The notes under the pieces are model-generated. The model was given only the letters and a program-made list of their open reading frames with translations, searched no databases and was not told where the DNA came from. Shown one piece after another: positions 39,665 through 49,185 of a stretch of 64,000 nt of DNA (positions within the stretch are counted from its first letter, which is position 1; each line of letters opens with the position of its first letter). This DNA is from Seleniivibrio sp. (GTDB taxonomy: Bacteria > Chrysiogenota > Deferribacteres > Deferribacterales > Geovibrionaceae): positions 1 through 64,000 of the forward strand of contig NZ_JAJOIL010000013.1 in the NCBI RefSeq assembly GCF_021209385.1, read 5' to 3'. The translations under genes were made by a program, and so were the position numbers.

Positions 39665-40569
39665 TGAAATGTATCAAATGCGAAGAAAACGCCGTAATCA
39701 GCCTCAGCAGGCACAACGCAGGATTTTGTAAAGACCATTTCACCGAATATTTCCACAGACAGGTGGAAGCCGCTATAAAAGAATACTCCATGCTGAAAAC
39801 GTCCGACCGTGTTATGGTGTGCGTTTCCGGCGGTAAGGACAGTCTTGTCCTCTGGCATATCCTTAACCTTATGGGATATAAGACTGCCGGAATGTATGTC
39901 AGCCTCGGCATAGGCGAATATTCACAGAAATCCAAAGCGAAGGTTTTAGCCTTTGCTGAAAAGAATAAACTCGAATCAATTATAATAGACCTCGATGAAG
40001 AAAAATGCCCGATACCGCTTCTGGCGGCGAAGACAAAGAGAAACGCCTGTTCCGTATGCGGGCAGGTGAAGAGGCATTACTTCAACAAGGTGGCGCTGGA
40101 CGGCGGTTTCACCGTCGCGGCGACAGGTCATAACCTCGACGACGAGGCGGCTCGGATGCTTGGCAACGTTCTGCGCTGGGACACGAAACACCTTGCGAAG
40201 ATGAGCCCCATATTGCCGGAAGAGGGCGAAACCATAAAAAGAAAGGTAAAACCGCTTATCCGCCTTACAGAAAAAGAGGTTGCGGCTTACGCATTTCTCA
40301 ACGGCATAGACTATATCCCTGATGAATGTCCGAAGAGCCGCGGTGCATCGTCTCTGAAGTTTAAGGAAGTTCTTAACGAACTGGAAGCAGCCGCTCCCGG
40401 TACGAAACATTTCTTTTACGGCGAATTTTTCAGAGCGGCGGCGGACAGATTTCCGTATATAACCAACGAATCAGATAAAGATGAAATAAAAAAATGTATA
40501 AAATGCGGGGCGGAATCGTACCTTGATGTATGTTCCTTTTGCAGATTAACGGAGAAACTGAATGGCTAA
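39664..40569 (+). CDS. ttuA: TtuA/Ncs6-like tRNA 2-thiolation enzyme
   Basis: N- and C-terminal zinc-finger CxxC pairs, VSGGKDSLVLWHIL PP-loop, CSVCG, TGHNLDDEAARMLGN, LGIGEYS. Confidence 0.85.
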   Translation: MKCIKCEENAVISLSRHNAGFCKDHFTEYFHRQVEAAIKEYSMLKTSDRVMVCVSGGKDSLVLWHILNLMGYKTAGMYVSLGIGEYSQKSKAKVLAFAEKNKLESIIIDLDEEKCPIPLLAAKTKRNACSVCGQVKRHYFNKVALDGGFTVAATGHNLDDEAARMLGNVLRWDTKHLAKMSPILPEEGETIKRKVKPLIRLTEKEVAAYAFLNGIDYIPDECPKSRGASSLKFKEVLNELEAAAPGTKHFFYGEFFRAAADRFPYITNESDKDEIKKCIKCGAESYLDVCSFCRLTEKLNG

Positions 40570-41422
40570 ACTTGAATACGGTTCACTGGCATTTGTTATT
40601 GATGAAGTGAGGGGAAAACGACACCTTCTGAGAATGAAAGAGGGAGTACGCTTTTCTTCGCAGTTCGGTTTCATCGACCACGAGGACATCATTAAAGCGG
40701 GGGACGGCGGTGTGGCATACACTCAGAAGGGTGTTGCATACCGCGTATTTTACCCAACATACAGCGATTATGTAATGAACATAAAACGCCGCGCACAGAT
40801 AATCTATCCAAAAGACAGCGCAGCAATAATTATGTCCGGCGACATTCACGGAGACCAGCGCGTTCTGGAATCTGGAATCGGTCAGGGTGCAATGTCGATC
40901 GCGTTACTCCATGCGCTTGGCGGCAAAGGACAGCTTACAAGTTATGAGATACGCGAGGATTTCGCCATGGATGCGGCAAAGTTCATCGGAGAGTATTACG
41001 GTGACGCTCCTAACCACTCAATTGAGATAAGAAGCGTTTACGAAGGTATAGACGGCGAATTCGACAGGATCGTTCTTGACCTGCCGGAACCGTGGCATGT
41101 GGTTAAACACTGTGACACGGGGCTTGCAAACGGCGGGCTTATCGTATGCTATCTGCCCACAATCCTTCAGGCGGTGACGCTTGTTGAGCATCTTAAAGCC
41201 AGCGGCTATTTTGAAGAGATAGAGACGTTTGAGATCACAAAACGCCCTTGGAAGATAGACGGACGTTCAGTGCGTCCCGAAATGTGGACATATAACCACA
41301 GCGCATTTCTCATAAAGGCGCGTAAAGTGGTTCCCATGCCCGTCCGCGAGATTAAAAGAGAGGACGTCAGCGATAAATATACAGAGTCTTCAGAACCTAT
41401 GGAGTATACTGACCAGAACTGA
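40562..41422 (+). CDS. trmI: tRNA (adenine-58-N1)-methyltransferase, TrmI family
   Basis: YPKDSAAIIMSGDIHGDQRVLESGIGQGAMSIALLHALGGKGQLTSYEIREDFA, DRIVLDLPEPW. Confidence 0.9.
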   Translation: MAKLEYGSLAFVIDEVRGKRHLLRMKEGVRFSSQFGFIDHEDIIKAGDGGVAYTQKGVAYRVFYPTYSDYVMNIKRRAQIIYPKDSAAIIMSGDIHGDQRVLESGIGQGAMSIALLHALGGKGQLTSYEIREDFAMDAAKFIGEYYGDAPNHSIEIRSVYEGIDGEFDRIVLDLPEPWHVVKHCDTGLANGGLIVCYLPTILQAVTLVEHLKASGYFEEIETFEITKRPWKIDGRSVRPEMWTYNHSAFLIKARKVVPMPVREIKREDVSDKYTESSEPMEYTDQN

Positions 41423-43406
41423 GGAAAAAGTCGGTGAAATCATAGTATAACTGACTGCTGCTGCTGTAATAGTTGCTGGTGGTGAATCCGTATCTGAAAT
41501 AGTCCAGAGTACCTGCGTAGGTCGTATTGTCCGGGAAACAATCTTTTAACAGAGGGTCTCCCGTGGGGTATGCTGTGCCGTTTATCAGTTTGTCATAAAC
41601 GTAGTGGGCTGTTTGGTCTGTCATAGCCGCTTTCAGTGTGCTGTTGCTGTTCAGATCGGTCATATTGTATTTCCACACATAAACGCAGGTGTAGTTACTG
41701 CTTCCCGAAAGTCCGGTGCATGCTGTGCCGCTGCTGTTGCATCCTCCGATGGCTTCAAGTCTGACGCCCATCTTTTCTCCTTTGTCGTAGCTGTTCACGA
41801 TGGGAGCATCTGAATTGTTATAATAACATCCGAAACCCTTCACCCCTGAATTTATGCCGTTTGAGCCGCATCTGTCATTGTAGGTCGTTGCATAGATTCT
41901 GGTTCCGGACAGTGTGTCGTGAACGTTATCTCCATAGGCAGTGAACGTGTCGTTGTTATTGAAATTGCCTTTGTTGTCCCACGTTCCGTCATAATTATTT
42001 ATGTTAGCGTATGAAACAATAGCCATGTGGTTATTGTTAATGTCGTTTTTACCGTCATTCTGGAGATCGAACTCGATGGCAAAGCTGTTGCCCGCTTTAA
42101 TTCCTTTGTGGTCGCCGCCGCTTCCTCCGTAACCAAGCCCTGAATCGCCGGAACCTGTCATTTTAAGTGTCGATGTATAGGCTGAACCTGCGACATAGCT
42201 TTTTATAATAGTAAATGTAAACCCAAGCGCCTGCTGCCATGCGGAAGGGTTTCTGTAATATTCCACGGTAAAATAGGTGGAGATAAGCCCTTTGTTTCCG
42301 AACTTGGGACAAGCCGAAGCGGACGTCGGGTTTGCGCTGCAATTGTACAGTACGCTTATAACCCGCGTGTTGGAGTTCTGAACCAGCTTTATCTGGTCAG
42401 AATTGACGATTGCCGTATTGGAATCTGCAACTGTATCGTTTGATACAAAGTTGCTTCCGCCTGTTGAAACGACATCGACATAATTGTTGCTGCCATTGCC
42501 GCCGCTTTCGGGTGCCGCCATAGCAACCTCGAATTCCCTGAGTATTCGCAGGTTATAATTTTTTGTGACGATTATGCCGTTGGCATCTTCCAGCCGCACC
42601 TTTATGAGAGCCGAACCGCTGTCTGATTGGGCGACGGAAAGAGCTTTTTTATTAGAATGTATGGTTATTGTATCGCCTGTTATGCCGTTGCCTGAATTGC
42701 AGGAGCCGATATCTTTTATACCGTGTGAATCATCACTGCTGTCGGTTCCGAAGAACATCTGGTCTTTCACAGTGGCTTTGTTGTCCGATTCAACGCACCA
42801 TTTGTAGTCCGCTGTGCCGCCTCTGAGCGTCAGTTTGTATTCATAGCTGTTGGACACCACAGCGTCCGGCAGTTTGTTTTGCTCTATGCCCAGAGAGCCT
42901 TCGCAGCCTGCCATTGCTTTCAGTGTATCAAGATTCATCCAGCCGACAACATCGTCAAATTTCACGCCGCTGACCGTTTCTCCGTCCTCATAAAAGGTGT
43001 ATGCTTTGCCTGACTCGGCGTATTGTTTCTGTCCGTCTTCGCCTTTGCTGATGATTATGAAAGCTATATCATTTTCTATTATATTTGGTGCGGTTACGCT
43101 CATGTCTGTGGATTCGATGGAGCATATATCTGTGTCGTCAAGACCTGCGGCGATTTTGTATTCAAGGTCGTTTCCGAACGCATCTTTTGTCTGTGAGGTT
43201 GCCGGAGAAAGAGATGCGGGTAATTTTCTTGCTCTCACTGTATATGCGGCAATGTCCTTAACGGCTAATGCGATGAAGTTTTTTGTTGTCGTTTGTTTAT
43301 TGCCGCTGAATGCTCCGTGGAGTATCTTCATCGCTCCGGCGGAAACAATGCCTACGATGATAAGTACGATTGCGAGTTCAAGAAGCGTAAACCCTTTTTT
43401 GTTCAT
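41397..43406 (-). CDS. prepilin-like protein with Ig-like region and C-terminal L-type lectin-like domain
   Basis: MNKKGFTLLELAIVLIIVGIVSAGAM class III signal; C-terminal GFTFTIIKS...LGYGG...NSFAIEFDLQNDGKNDINNNHMAIVSY resembles legume-lectin fold signature. Confidence 0.75.
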   Translation of the reverse strand: MNKKGFTLLELAIVLIIVGIVSAGAMKILHGAFSGNKQTTTKNFIALAVKDIAAYTVRARKLPASLSPATSQTKDAFGNDLEYKIAAGLDDTDICSIESTDMSVTAPNIIENDIAFIIISKGEDGQKQYAESGKAYTFYEDGETVSGVKFDDVVGWMNLDTLKAMAGCEGSLGIEQNKLPDAVVSNSYEYKLTLRGGTADYKWCVESDNKATVKDQMFFGTDSSDDSHGIKDIGSCNSGNGITGDTITIHSNKKALSVAQSDSGSALIKVRLEDANGIIVTKNYNLRILREFEVAMAAPESGGNGSNNYVDVVSTGGSNFVSNDTVADSNTAIVNSDQIKLVQNSNTRVISVLYNCSANPTSASACPKFGNKGLISTYFTVEYYRNPSAWQQALGFTFTIIKSYVAGSAYTSTLKMTGSGDSGLGYGGSGGDHKGIKAGNSFAIEFDLQNDGKNDINNNHMAIVSYANINNYDGTWDNKGNFNNNDTFTAYGDNVHDTLSGTRIYATTYNDRCGSNGINSGVKGFGCYYNNSDAPIVNSYDKGEKMGVRLEAIGGCNSSGTACTGLSGSSNYTCVYVWKYNMTDLNSNSTLKAAMTDQTAHYVYDKLINGTAYPTGDPLLKDCFPDNTTYAGTLDYFRYGFTTSNYYSSSSQLYYDFTDFFLSSGQYTP

Positions 43407-43490
43407 ATTGTGTTCCAAATACTTTATATCCTTTGAATTATACATCAAGTCAGGCTTTTTTTTAAAGTAAAAATATATTACAATTACGGC

Positions 43491-44486
43491 ATGGGTAGAA
43501 ATATTAAAGGGTTTTCAATGATTGAGATGGCTATCGTTATGGTGATATTCGGACTTGTTCTTGCGTCTGCGTCATCAATTCTTACGCTGTTTGTCAACCG
43601 CGGCGGCGCAGAGAAGACACGGCAGATGATAGCATCTGACAAAAGTGCGCTTATAAGTTCTGTCCAGAAAGGCAAAAATTTACCTGAACAGGATGATTTC
43701 AGCACATCCGTTTCATACCCGCAGGATAGCTTTAATCATCAGTTTTTTTACTATGCCGACCCTATACTCGACAAGACAATGTCGGGCTGGAATCTCGGCG
43801 ATTTAACCGATATTAATACCGTTTGCGGTTCAGGCTATACGAATACTGAAGTCTGGATCTGCAATAATGCAACATGTGCTGACAATGATACGGATCGAAC
43901 GAAAATCTCAAACATTGCGTTTGTCATAGCCAGCGGCGGCGAAAACAAAGTATTACAGACGATTAACAACAACGGAATTATAAGAGTTTATCCGCAGGGA
44001 ACGGACGCGATAGCCTCAAATTCCGATACTGATCTGAAAATGAAATACGACGACATAGTGGACTGGATGTCGCTGGATGAACTGCGCTCAAAGGTCGGTT
44101 GTGAAGGCGAAAGCATCAAATTTGTTACCCAGACAATGCCCTATGCGAAAAAGGGTACTGCCTATTCCGTAAGGCTGTATGTGGAGGGCGGTATACCCCA
44201 CGCGAACGGCTCAACTGCGGAATACGGATTCAGAATAGAAGATGATAATGACAACGCACAGCTTATCACTGACGGACTGCATTTTTATTTCAGCGCTGAC
44301 GATGCTGATGAGCTTAAAACCACCGCATCTACATTTCAAAAAGGACAATTTGTAAGAATTGCAGGAAATAGCTCGAATTTTTCTCAGCAATCATATAAAA
44401 TAACTATAGAGGTGCAGGATAAAGCACAGGAATCAAATGATAATGACTACTATACCAGAACCTTTATACTGAACGCGGCAAACTGA
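43491..44486 (+). CDS. prepilin-like protein (type IV pilin N-terminal signal), paralogue of 41397-43406 N-terminal half
   Basis: MGRNIKGFSMIEMAIVMVIFGLVLASASSI; shares DDIVDWMSLDELRSKVGCEG with DDVVGWMNLDTLKAMAGCEG. Confidence 0.8.
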   Translation: MGRNIKGFSMIEMAIVMVIFGLVLASASSILTLFVNRGGAEKTRQMIASDKSALISSVQKGKNLPEQDDFSTSVSYPQDSFNHQFFYYADPILDKTMSGWNLGDLTDINTVCGSGYTNTEVWICNNATCADNDTDRTKISNIAFVIASGGENKVLQTINNNGIIRVYPQGTDAIASNSDTDLKMKYDDIVDWMSLDELRSKVGCEGESIKFVTQTMPYAKKGTAYSVRLYVEGGIPHANGSTAEYGFRIEDDNDNAQLITDGLHFYFSADDADELKTTASTFQKGQFVRIAGNSSNFSQQSYKITIEVQDKAQESNDNDYYTRTFILNAAN

Positions 44487-44487
44487 T

Positions 44488-45183
44488 ATGATAGAAAAAA
44501 TAACACCATCGAACGTAACATCAATATCGACAGGAAAGAAGCAGAGCATACAGAATACCTCTGCGTCCGATGTGCGTTTTGACGATACGGAAGCCACCGC
44601 GTCAGATTCCGCGCAATCATCAACGCAGGTTAAAAACAGAATAAATTCCGCATATTTGCAGGCGCGTGACGTTCAGTCTAACATCAGTTTTCAGCAATCC
44701 AGAAATTCTGCCCTAATGGATGTGAGCAGTAAATTGCAGGATTTGCGCAACCTTGCCATGCAGTATAAGAACAACGACCTTTCACTGCCGGAGCAGGACG
44801 CCATAGTTGCAAAAGCTGAACAGGCGCTTTATTCGATAGACCAGAAAGCCTCGTCTTCACAGTTTCTCGGAACAAAGGTGATAAGTGATGCGGATTCCAG
44901 AGAGCTGGGGCTTGAGGTGATAAACCTTGAGTCGGGCGATCCCGTGGGGCAGATAAACAGTGCCATGAAAAAAGTTGCGGCAAAGCTCGCCGCTAACAAT
45001 GCGCAGACGGACACCGCTGATGTGCGGCTCGACAACATAAAAAAATCTGCAACTGACGCAATAACCGAATTTCAGGCTGAGATGACAGCAAAAAGCATCA
45101 TTAAAGCCATACAGGATACTTCGCCCGACGTAATATACAAAGACATCGACCCCTCAAAAACCGCCGACCTGCTCGGTATCTGA
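44488..45183 (+). CDS. flagellin D1-like helical protein
   Basis: NISFQQSRNSALMDVSSKLQDLRNLAMQYKNNDLSLPEQDAIVAKAEQALYSIDQKASSSQFLGTKVIS resembles flagellin N-terminal D1 region. Confidence 0.55.
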   Translation: MIEKITPSNVTSISTGKKQSIQNTSASDVRFDDTEATASDSAQSSTQVKNRINSAYLQARDVQSNISFQQSRNSALMDVSSKLQDLRNLAMQYKNNDLSLPEQDAIVAKAEQALYSIDQKASSSQFLGTKVISDADSRELGLEVINLESGDPVGQINSAMKKVAAKLAANNAQTDTADVRLDNIKKSATDAITEFQAEMTAKSIIKAIQDTSPDVIYKDIDPSKTADLLGI

Positions 45184-45285
45184 CAATCCTGAAATAATTC
45201 TAACATTTCTCCGCCGTTCTGTTGTTTCCGCGTATTCCCATGATATACTTTATATATTGCATCCTACACTTCAGGAGGGTGACCT

Positions 45286-47346
45286 ATGGACATTAAGAAA
45301 ATACGGAACATCGCTTTTATTTCTCACGGAGGTGCGGGCAAGACTAGCTTGGTGGAAGCCATCCTTTTCAATGCCAAGGCTACGAACAGGATCGGAAGTG
45401 TGGAAAACGGCACCAGCGTTATGGATTTTGACCCGGTCGAGATTGAAAGACATCTTTCCCTTCATGCAAAGGTCTGCTCAATCGAGTGGCTTGAAACACT
45501 TATCAACATCGTGGATACCCCCGGATATGCAAACTTCCTGCACGAAACAAGAGCAGGTCTGTCCGCTGTTGGCGGCGCTGTGGTCATAGCATCCGCTATT
45601 ACAGGCGTTAAGGCTGAAACAAAGAGAGTATGGAAATATTCGGAAGAATTTGACCTCGCGAAGCTTATTTTCGTTAATAAAATGGATAAGGAGCGGGCGG
45701 ACTTTTTCCGTGCGCTTGGCGACATTGAAAAATCATTTGAGATCGACCCTTTGCCACTCTTTCTCCCAATTGGCAAAGAGGCGGATTTCAAAGGTATTAT
45801 AGATCTTGTTAAAATGAAGGCTTACATCTATCCGGCTGAACCCACCGCAGCATATCAGGTTGAGGATATTTCAGCAGACCTTTTGCCTGAAGCCGAAAAA
45901 TACAGGATAAAGCTTCTGGAAGCGGTGAGCGAAACCGACGACGCGCTCATTGAAAAATATCTGGAAGAGGGCGACCTCTCTGAAGAGGAGATAACAGCAG
46001 GTCTGCGCGAAGGCACGATAGCTAAACGCTTCATCCCCGTTATCTGCGGTTCTGCCGTGAAAAACATAGGAAGCAAGCTTTTGCTTGAAGCTATAATCAA
46101 ATATCTGCCGTCCCCCGTTGAGCGGGAACACAGAATCGCCACCATGGAAGAGACAGGCGAAGAGATATTCGTTGACCCCATGAGCAAGGAATTCTCCGCG
46201 TATGTATTTAAAACTTTCATAGACCCTTTCGCAGGAAAACTCACAATATTCCGTGTGTGTTCAGGCGAAATAGTTAACGACAGCGAGGTATATAACACCA
46301 ACAGCGGTAAAAAAGAGAAAATAACCCAGCTTTACCTGCTTCAGGGCAAAAACCACGTCAAAGTGGACAAGCTTACCGCCGGACAGATAGGTATGGTGAA
46401 CAAACTCAGATATTCTGAAACGTTCGATACCCTTTGCGACCCGAAGCGCAAAATACTTTTCCCGAAATATCAGCTTGCAGAACCTGTTCTGGCATATTCC
46501 ATCAAGCCGAAATCAAAAGACGACGAGGACAAGGTATCCACAGGCGTTCACAGGCTGATGGAAGAGGACGTTGGACTTCGTGTGGACAGGGATGAGCGCA
46601 CAGGCGATCTGCTCGTCAGAGGTATGGGGCAGATGCACATTGAGGTTGTGGTTGAAAAACTTAAGAACAAGTTCGGTGTAAGCGTGGAGCTTAAAGCGCC
46701 GAAAGTGCCTTATATGGAGACCATACGCAAACCTGCCAAAGGGCAGGGCAAATATAAGAAGCAATCCGGCGGACGCGGACAGTACGGCGATGTTTTCATC
46801 GAACTGCACCCCAACAGCGGCAACGGATTTGAATTTGTTAATAATATCGTGGGCGGAGCCGTACCCAGACAGTATATTCCCGCAGTTGAAAAAGGTATCA
46901 TCGAAGCGGCGGAAGAGGGCGTTCTCGGCGGATTTCCAATGATAGATTTCAAGGCTGTGCTATACGACGGTTCCTACCACACGGTGGATTCTTCGGAGAT
47001 GGCTTTTGCAATAGCAGGTTCGCTGGCATTTAAAAAGGTTGCAATGGATGCCAAACCTGTGTTACTTGAACCTATTATGAATCTGGACGTTTTTGTTCCG
47101 GACGATATGACCGGTGCTGTGATCGGCGATCTGAACTCACGGCGCGGAAGGATTGTCAATGTTGAGCCGGAAACGAACGGTCAGCATATACGATCTCAGG
47201 TTCCCATGTCTGAGGTATTGAAATATGCGCCGGATTTGCGTAGTATGACAGGCGGACATGGTATGTTCACAATGGAGTTCTCTCATTACGAGGAACTGCC
47301 TTCGCATCTGGTGGACAAAGTTGTCTCAGAAAATAAAGGGGCTTGA
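45286..47346 (+). CDS. elongation factor G-like GTPase (EF-G paralogue)
   Basis: FISHGGAGKTSLVEAIL, NIVDTPGYANF, FVNKMDKERADF; EF-G domains II-V. Confidence 0.92.
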   Translation: MDIKKIRNIAFISHGGAGKTSLVEAILFNAKATNRIGSVENGTSVMDFDPVEIERHLSLHAKVCSIEWLETLINIVDTPGYANFLHETRAGLSAVGGAVVIASAITGVKAETKRVWKYSEEFDLAKLIFVNKMDKERADFFRALGDIEKSFEIDPLPLFLPIGKEADFKGIIDLVKMKAYIYPAEPTAAYQVEDISADLLPEAEKYRIKLLEAVSETDDALIEKYLEEGDLSEEEITAGLREGTIAKRFIPVICGSAVKNIGSKLLLEAIIKYLPSPVEREHRIATMEETGEEIFVDPMSKEFSAYVFKTFIDPFAGKLTIFRVCSGEIVNDSEVYNTNSGKKEKITQLYLLQGKNHVKVDKLTAGQIGMVNKLRYSETFDTLCDPKRKILFPKYQLAEPVLAYSIKPKSKDDEDKVSTGVHRLMEEDVGLRVDRDERTGDLLVRGMGQMHIEVVVEKLKNKFGVSVELKAPKVPYMETIRKPAKGQGKYKKQSGGRGQYGDVFIELHPNSGNGFEFVNNIVGGAVPRQYIPAVEKGIIEAAEEGVLGGFPMIDFKAVLYDGSYHTVDSSEMAFAIAGSLAFKKVAMDAKPVLLEPIMNLDVFVPDDMTGAVIGDLNSRRGRIVNVEPETNGQHIRSQVPMSEVLKYAPDLRSMTGGHGMFTMEFSHYEELPSHLVDKVVSENKGA

Positions 47347-47355
47347 TCCGTTTAG

Positions 47356-48273
47356 ATGAATGAAATAAATCTGCTGAAATATCACAACAGGAGCGCCAGA
47401 GAGATACATATGCTCCTGACGGGAGAGCTGACTGACGCGTTTTTCAGCCGTGTGGTATTCAGCGGAAAGGTTAAGGCAGCGGACAGACGTCAGGGTCTGT
47501 CCCTGCCTTTTATAATACTTGCCGCGTTCATCTGCTCCCTTTCCCCGTCATTCGTCATTTATACAAAGTACATAAAACAGCAGGAAATAACCGTTCCCGC
47601 CATTGACACAAGCCTTAAAAATATTATGCCGAAGGCAGAACCCCCTAAAAAAACCGAAAAACCGGATCCTATGGTTCTGGAAGGTTACTCTAAGATCGGT
47701 GTGCTGGAAGAGGGCAAACCCGAAGGACAGCAGGGCGTTCTGATTGTTTCCGATTACGTTCCTCCTAAAGAAGAGAAAGAGGACAAACCGGAAGAAAAGA
47801 TTTCACCCATAACAAGTATGGGCGAACCTCCGAAACGTATACCGACAAGAAGTGTTGACCTTTTGCCTATTTATTCGGGGAATTTTAAAATTGTTTTCAT
47901 CGGCATTGACGGTTCCGCCACAAGAGACGTCAAGATGCTCGCTGAAAATAATGACCTTAAAATGGCAAGAATAGGTTCCGAACGGCGAGAAAACAAAAAA
48001 TGGCATGTTTATAAATTCGATAGCCGCTCGTCTCTTGTTATTTCCGGAAGAAAAGTAAAATATCTTAAAAGCTATGACGACAGCGGTTCCGCTATGGTAT
48101 TTTTACAGGCGAATAATATAAAAGGTTTAATAGTACCAGAAACTTCCAAGACCGATCTGTACGACATCGAACTCTGCTGCACAAGCCAGGAACTGGCTCA
48201 GAAACTGGCAAATGCAAGCGGTATCGGACCTACAAAATATAAAATCTTAAACGAAAACGATAAAAACCGTTGA
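47356..48273 (+). CDS. conserved hypothetical protein with one TM and Pro/Lys/Glu-rich linker
   Basis: Single TM LSLPFIILAAFICSLSPSFVIY, charged linker, ordered C-terminal domain. Confidence 0.55.
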   Translation: MNEINLLKYHNRSAREIHMLLTGELTDAFFSRVVFSGKVKAADRRQGLSLPFIILAAFICSLSPSFVIYTKYIKQQEITVPAIDTSLKNIMPKAEPPKKTEKPDPMVLEGYSKIGVLEEGKPEGQQGVLIVSDYVPPKEEKEDKPEEKISPITSMGEPPKRIPTRSVDLLPIYSGNFKIVFIGIDGSATRDVKMLAENNDLKMARIGSERRENKKWHVYKFDSRSSLVISGRKVKYLKSYDDSGSAMVFLQANNIKGLIVPETSKTDLYDIELCCTSQELAQKLANASGIGPTKYKILNENDKNR

Positions 48274-48320
48274 CGACAGGAATTTAAGCAGATAAACTTG
48301 ATAGTAGCGTGGAGGTTTAT

Positions 48321-48596
48321 ATGACTAAAGCTGATATTGTTGAGTTGATTCACGAACGTCTCGGACTTACTAAAAAAGATATCGCAAAGGTTGTCGATGA
48401 ACTTTTTACTGAAGTCCGCACAAAGATCCTCGAGAAAACAAATGTTAAGATCTCCGGTTTTGGCAATTTTGAAGTCAAAAAAAGAGGTCGCAGAATCGGT
48501 CGTAACCCCAAGACGGGTATCGAAACTGTTATCGAACCCAGAACTGTTGTTGTTTTTCGCCCCAGCCAGATATTTAAAGACGAGGTAAATGACTAA
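48321..48596 (+). CDS. ihfA: integration host factor alpha-like / HU family protein
   Basis: MTKADIVELIHERLGLTKKDIAKVVDELF, KISGFGNFEVKKRGRRIGRNPKTG. Confidence 0.9.
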   Translation: MTKADIVELIHERLGLTKKDIAKVVDELFTEVRTKILEKTNVKISGFGNFEVKKRGRRIGRNPKTGIETVIEPRTVVVFRPSQIFKDEVND

Positions 48597-48903
48597 GCTC
48601 TATTACAAAATAGGCGAAGTCTGCGAAATTACCGGTCTCAGACCATCTGTTTTACGTTTTTGGGAAAAAGAGTTTAAACAGCTTCGGCCTTCAAAGTCAG
48701 GTGGTGGTCAGCGGTTTTACACCGAAAAGCACATTGAGCTTGTGCGTATGCTCATGAAGATGTTGTATGACGAAAAATACACCATTGAAGGAGCAAAGAA
48801 AAAGCTCAAGAGCTTAAGCGGTGAAGATGATTCGTGTGAAAAAACCGAAAACGAAGTTATTAAAGCTGAACTCATTGATATACTTAAACTTTTAAACTCC
48901 TGA
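48589..48903 (+). CDS. MerR family transcriptional regulator
   Basis: YKIGEVCEITGLRPSVLRFWEKEFKQLRPSKSGGGQRFYTEKHIELV. Confidence 0.93.
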   Translation: MTKLYYKIGEVCEITGLRPSVLRFWEKEFKQLRPSKSGGGQRFYTEKHIELVRMLMKMLYDEKYTIEGAKKKLKSLSGEDDSCEKTENEVIKAELIDILKLLNS

Positions 48904-48921
48904 CAAGTTCAGGAGTTTTTT
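48895..48921 (+). terminator. Rho-independent terminator overlapping MerR gene stop
   Basis: AACTCCTGA-CAAGT-TCAGGAGTTTTTT. Confidence 0.9.
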
Positions 48922-48980
48922 GTTTCAGATTCACCGCGAGATTTCCCCTTCCATGTGGAAAATCACGCTAACGCTCAGTT

Positions 48981-49026
48981 CGGCAAGCCTCTCTTCGCTC
49001 ACGCAAGCGGGTTTTGTCCTGAAACC
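48981..49026. repeat. second copy of CGCTCACGCAAGCGGGTTT..TCCTGAAACC repeat
   Basis: CGGCAAGCCTCTCTTCGCTCACGCAAGCGGGTTTTGTCCTGAAACC matches 15168-15212. Confidence 0.65.
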
Positions 49027-49185
49027 ACAGGCGGGCAAAGTTGCGTTTCTTCGTTTTTATAAACTTGTATTTGTCTCCGAGAGGAGTGTCCGTGACCACT
49101 CGATCTCAATTTTTATACACTGTCTGCGCTTCACTCCTTGCTTTTATCCCGTTTTTCTGTATAGTCCTATCTCCGGAGATTAACG

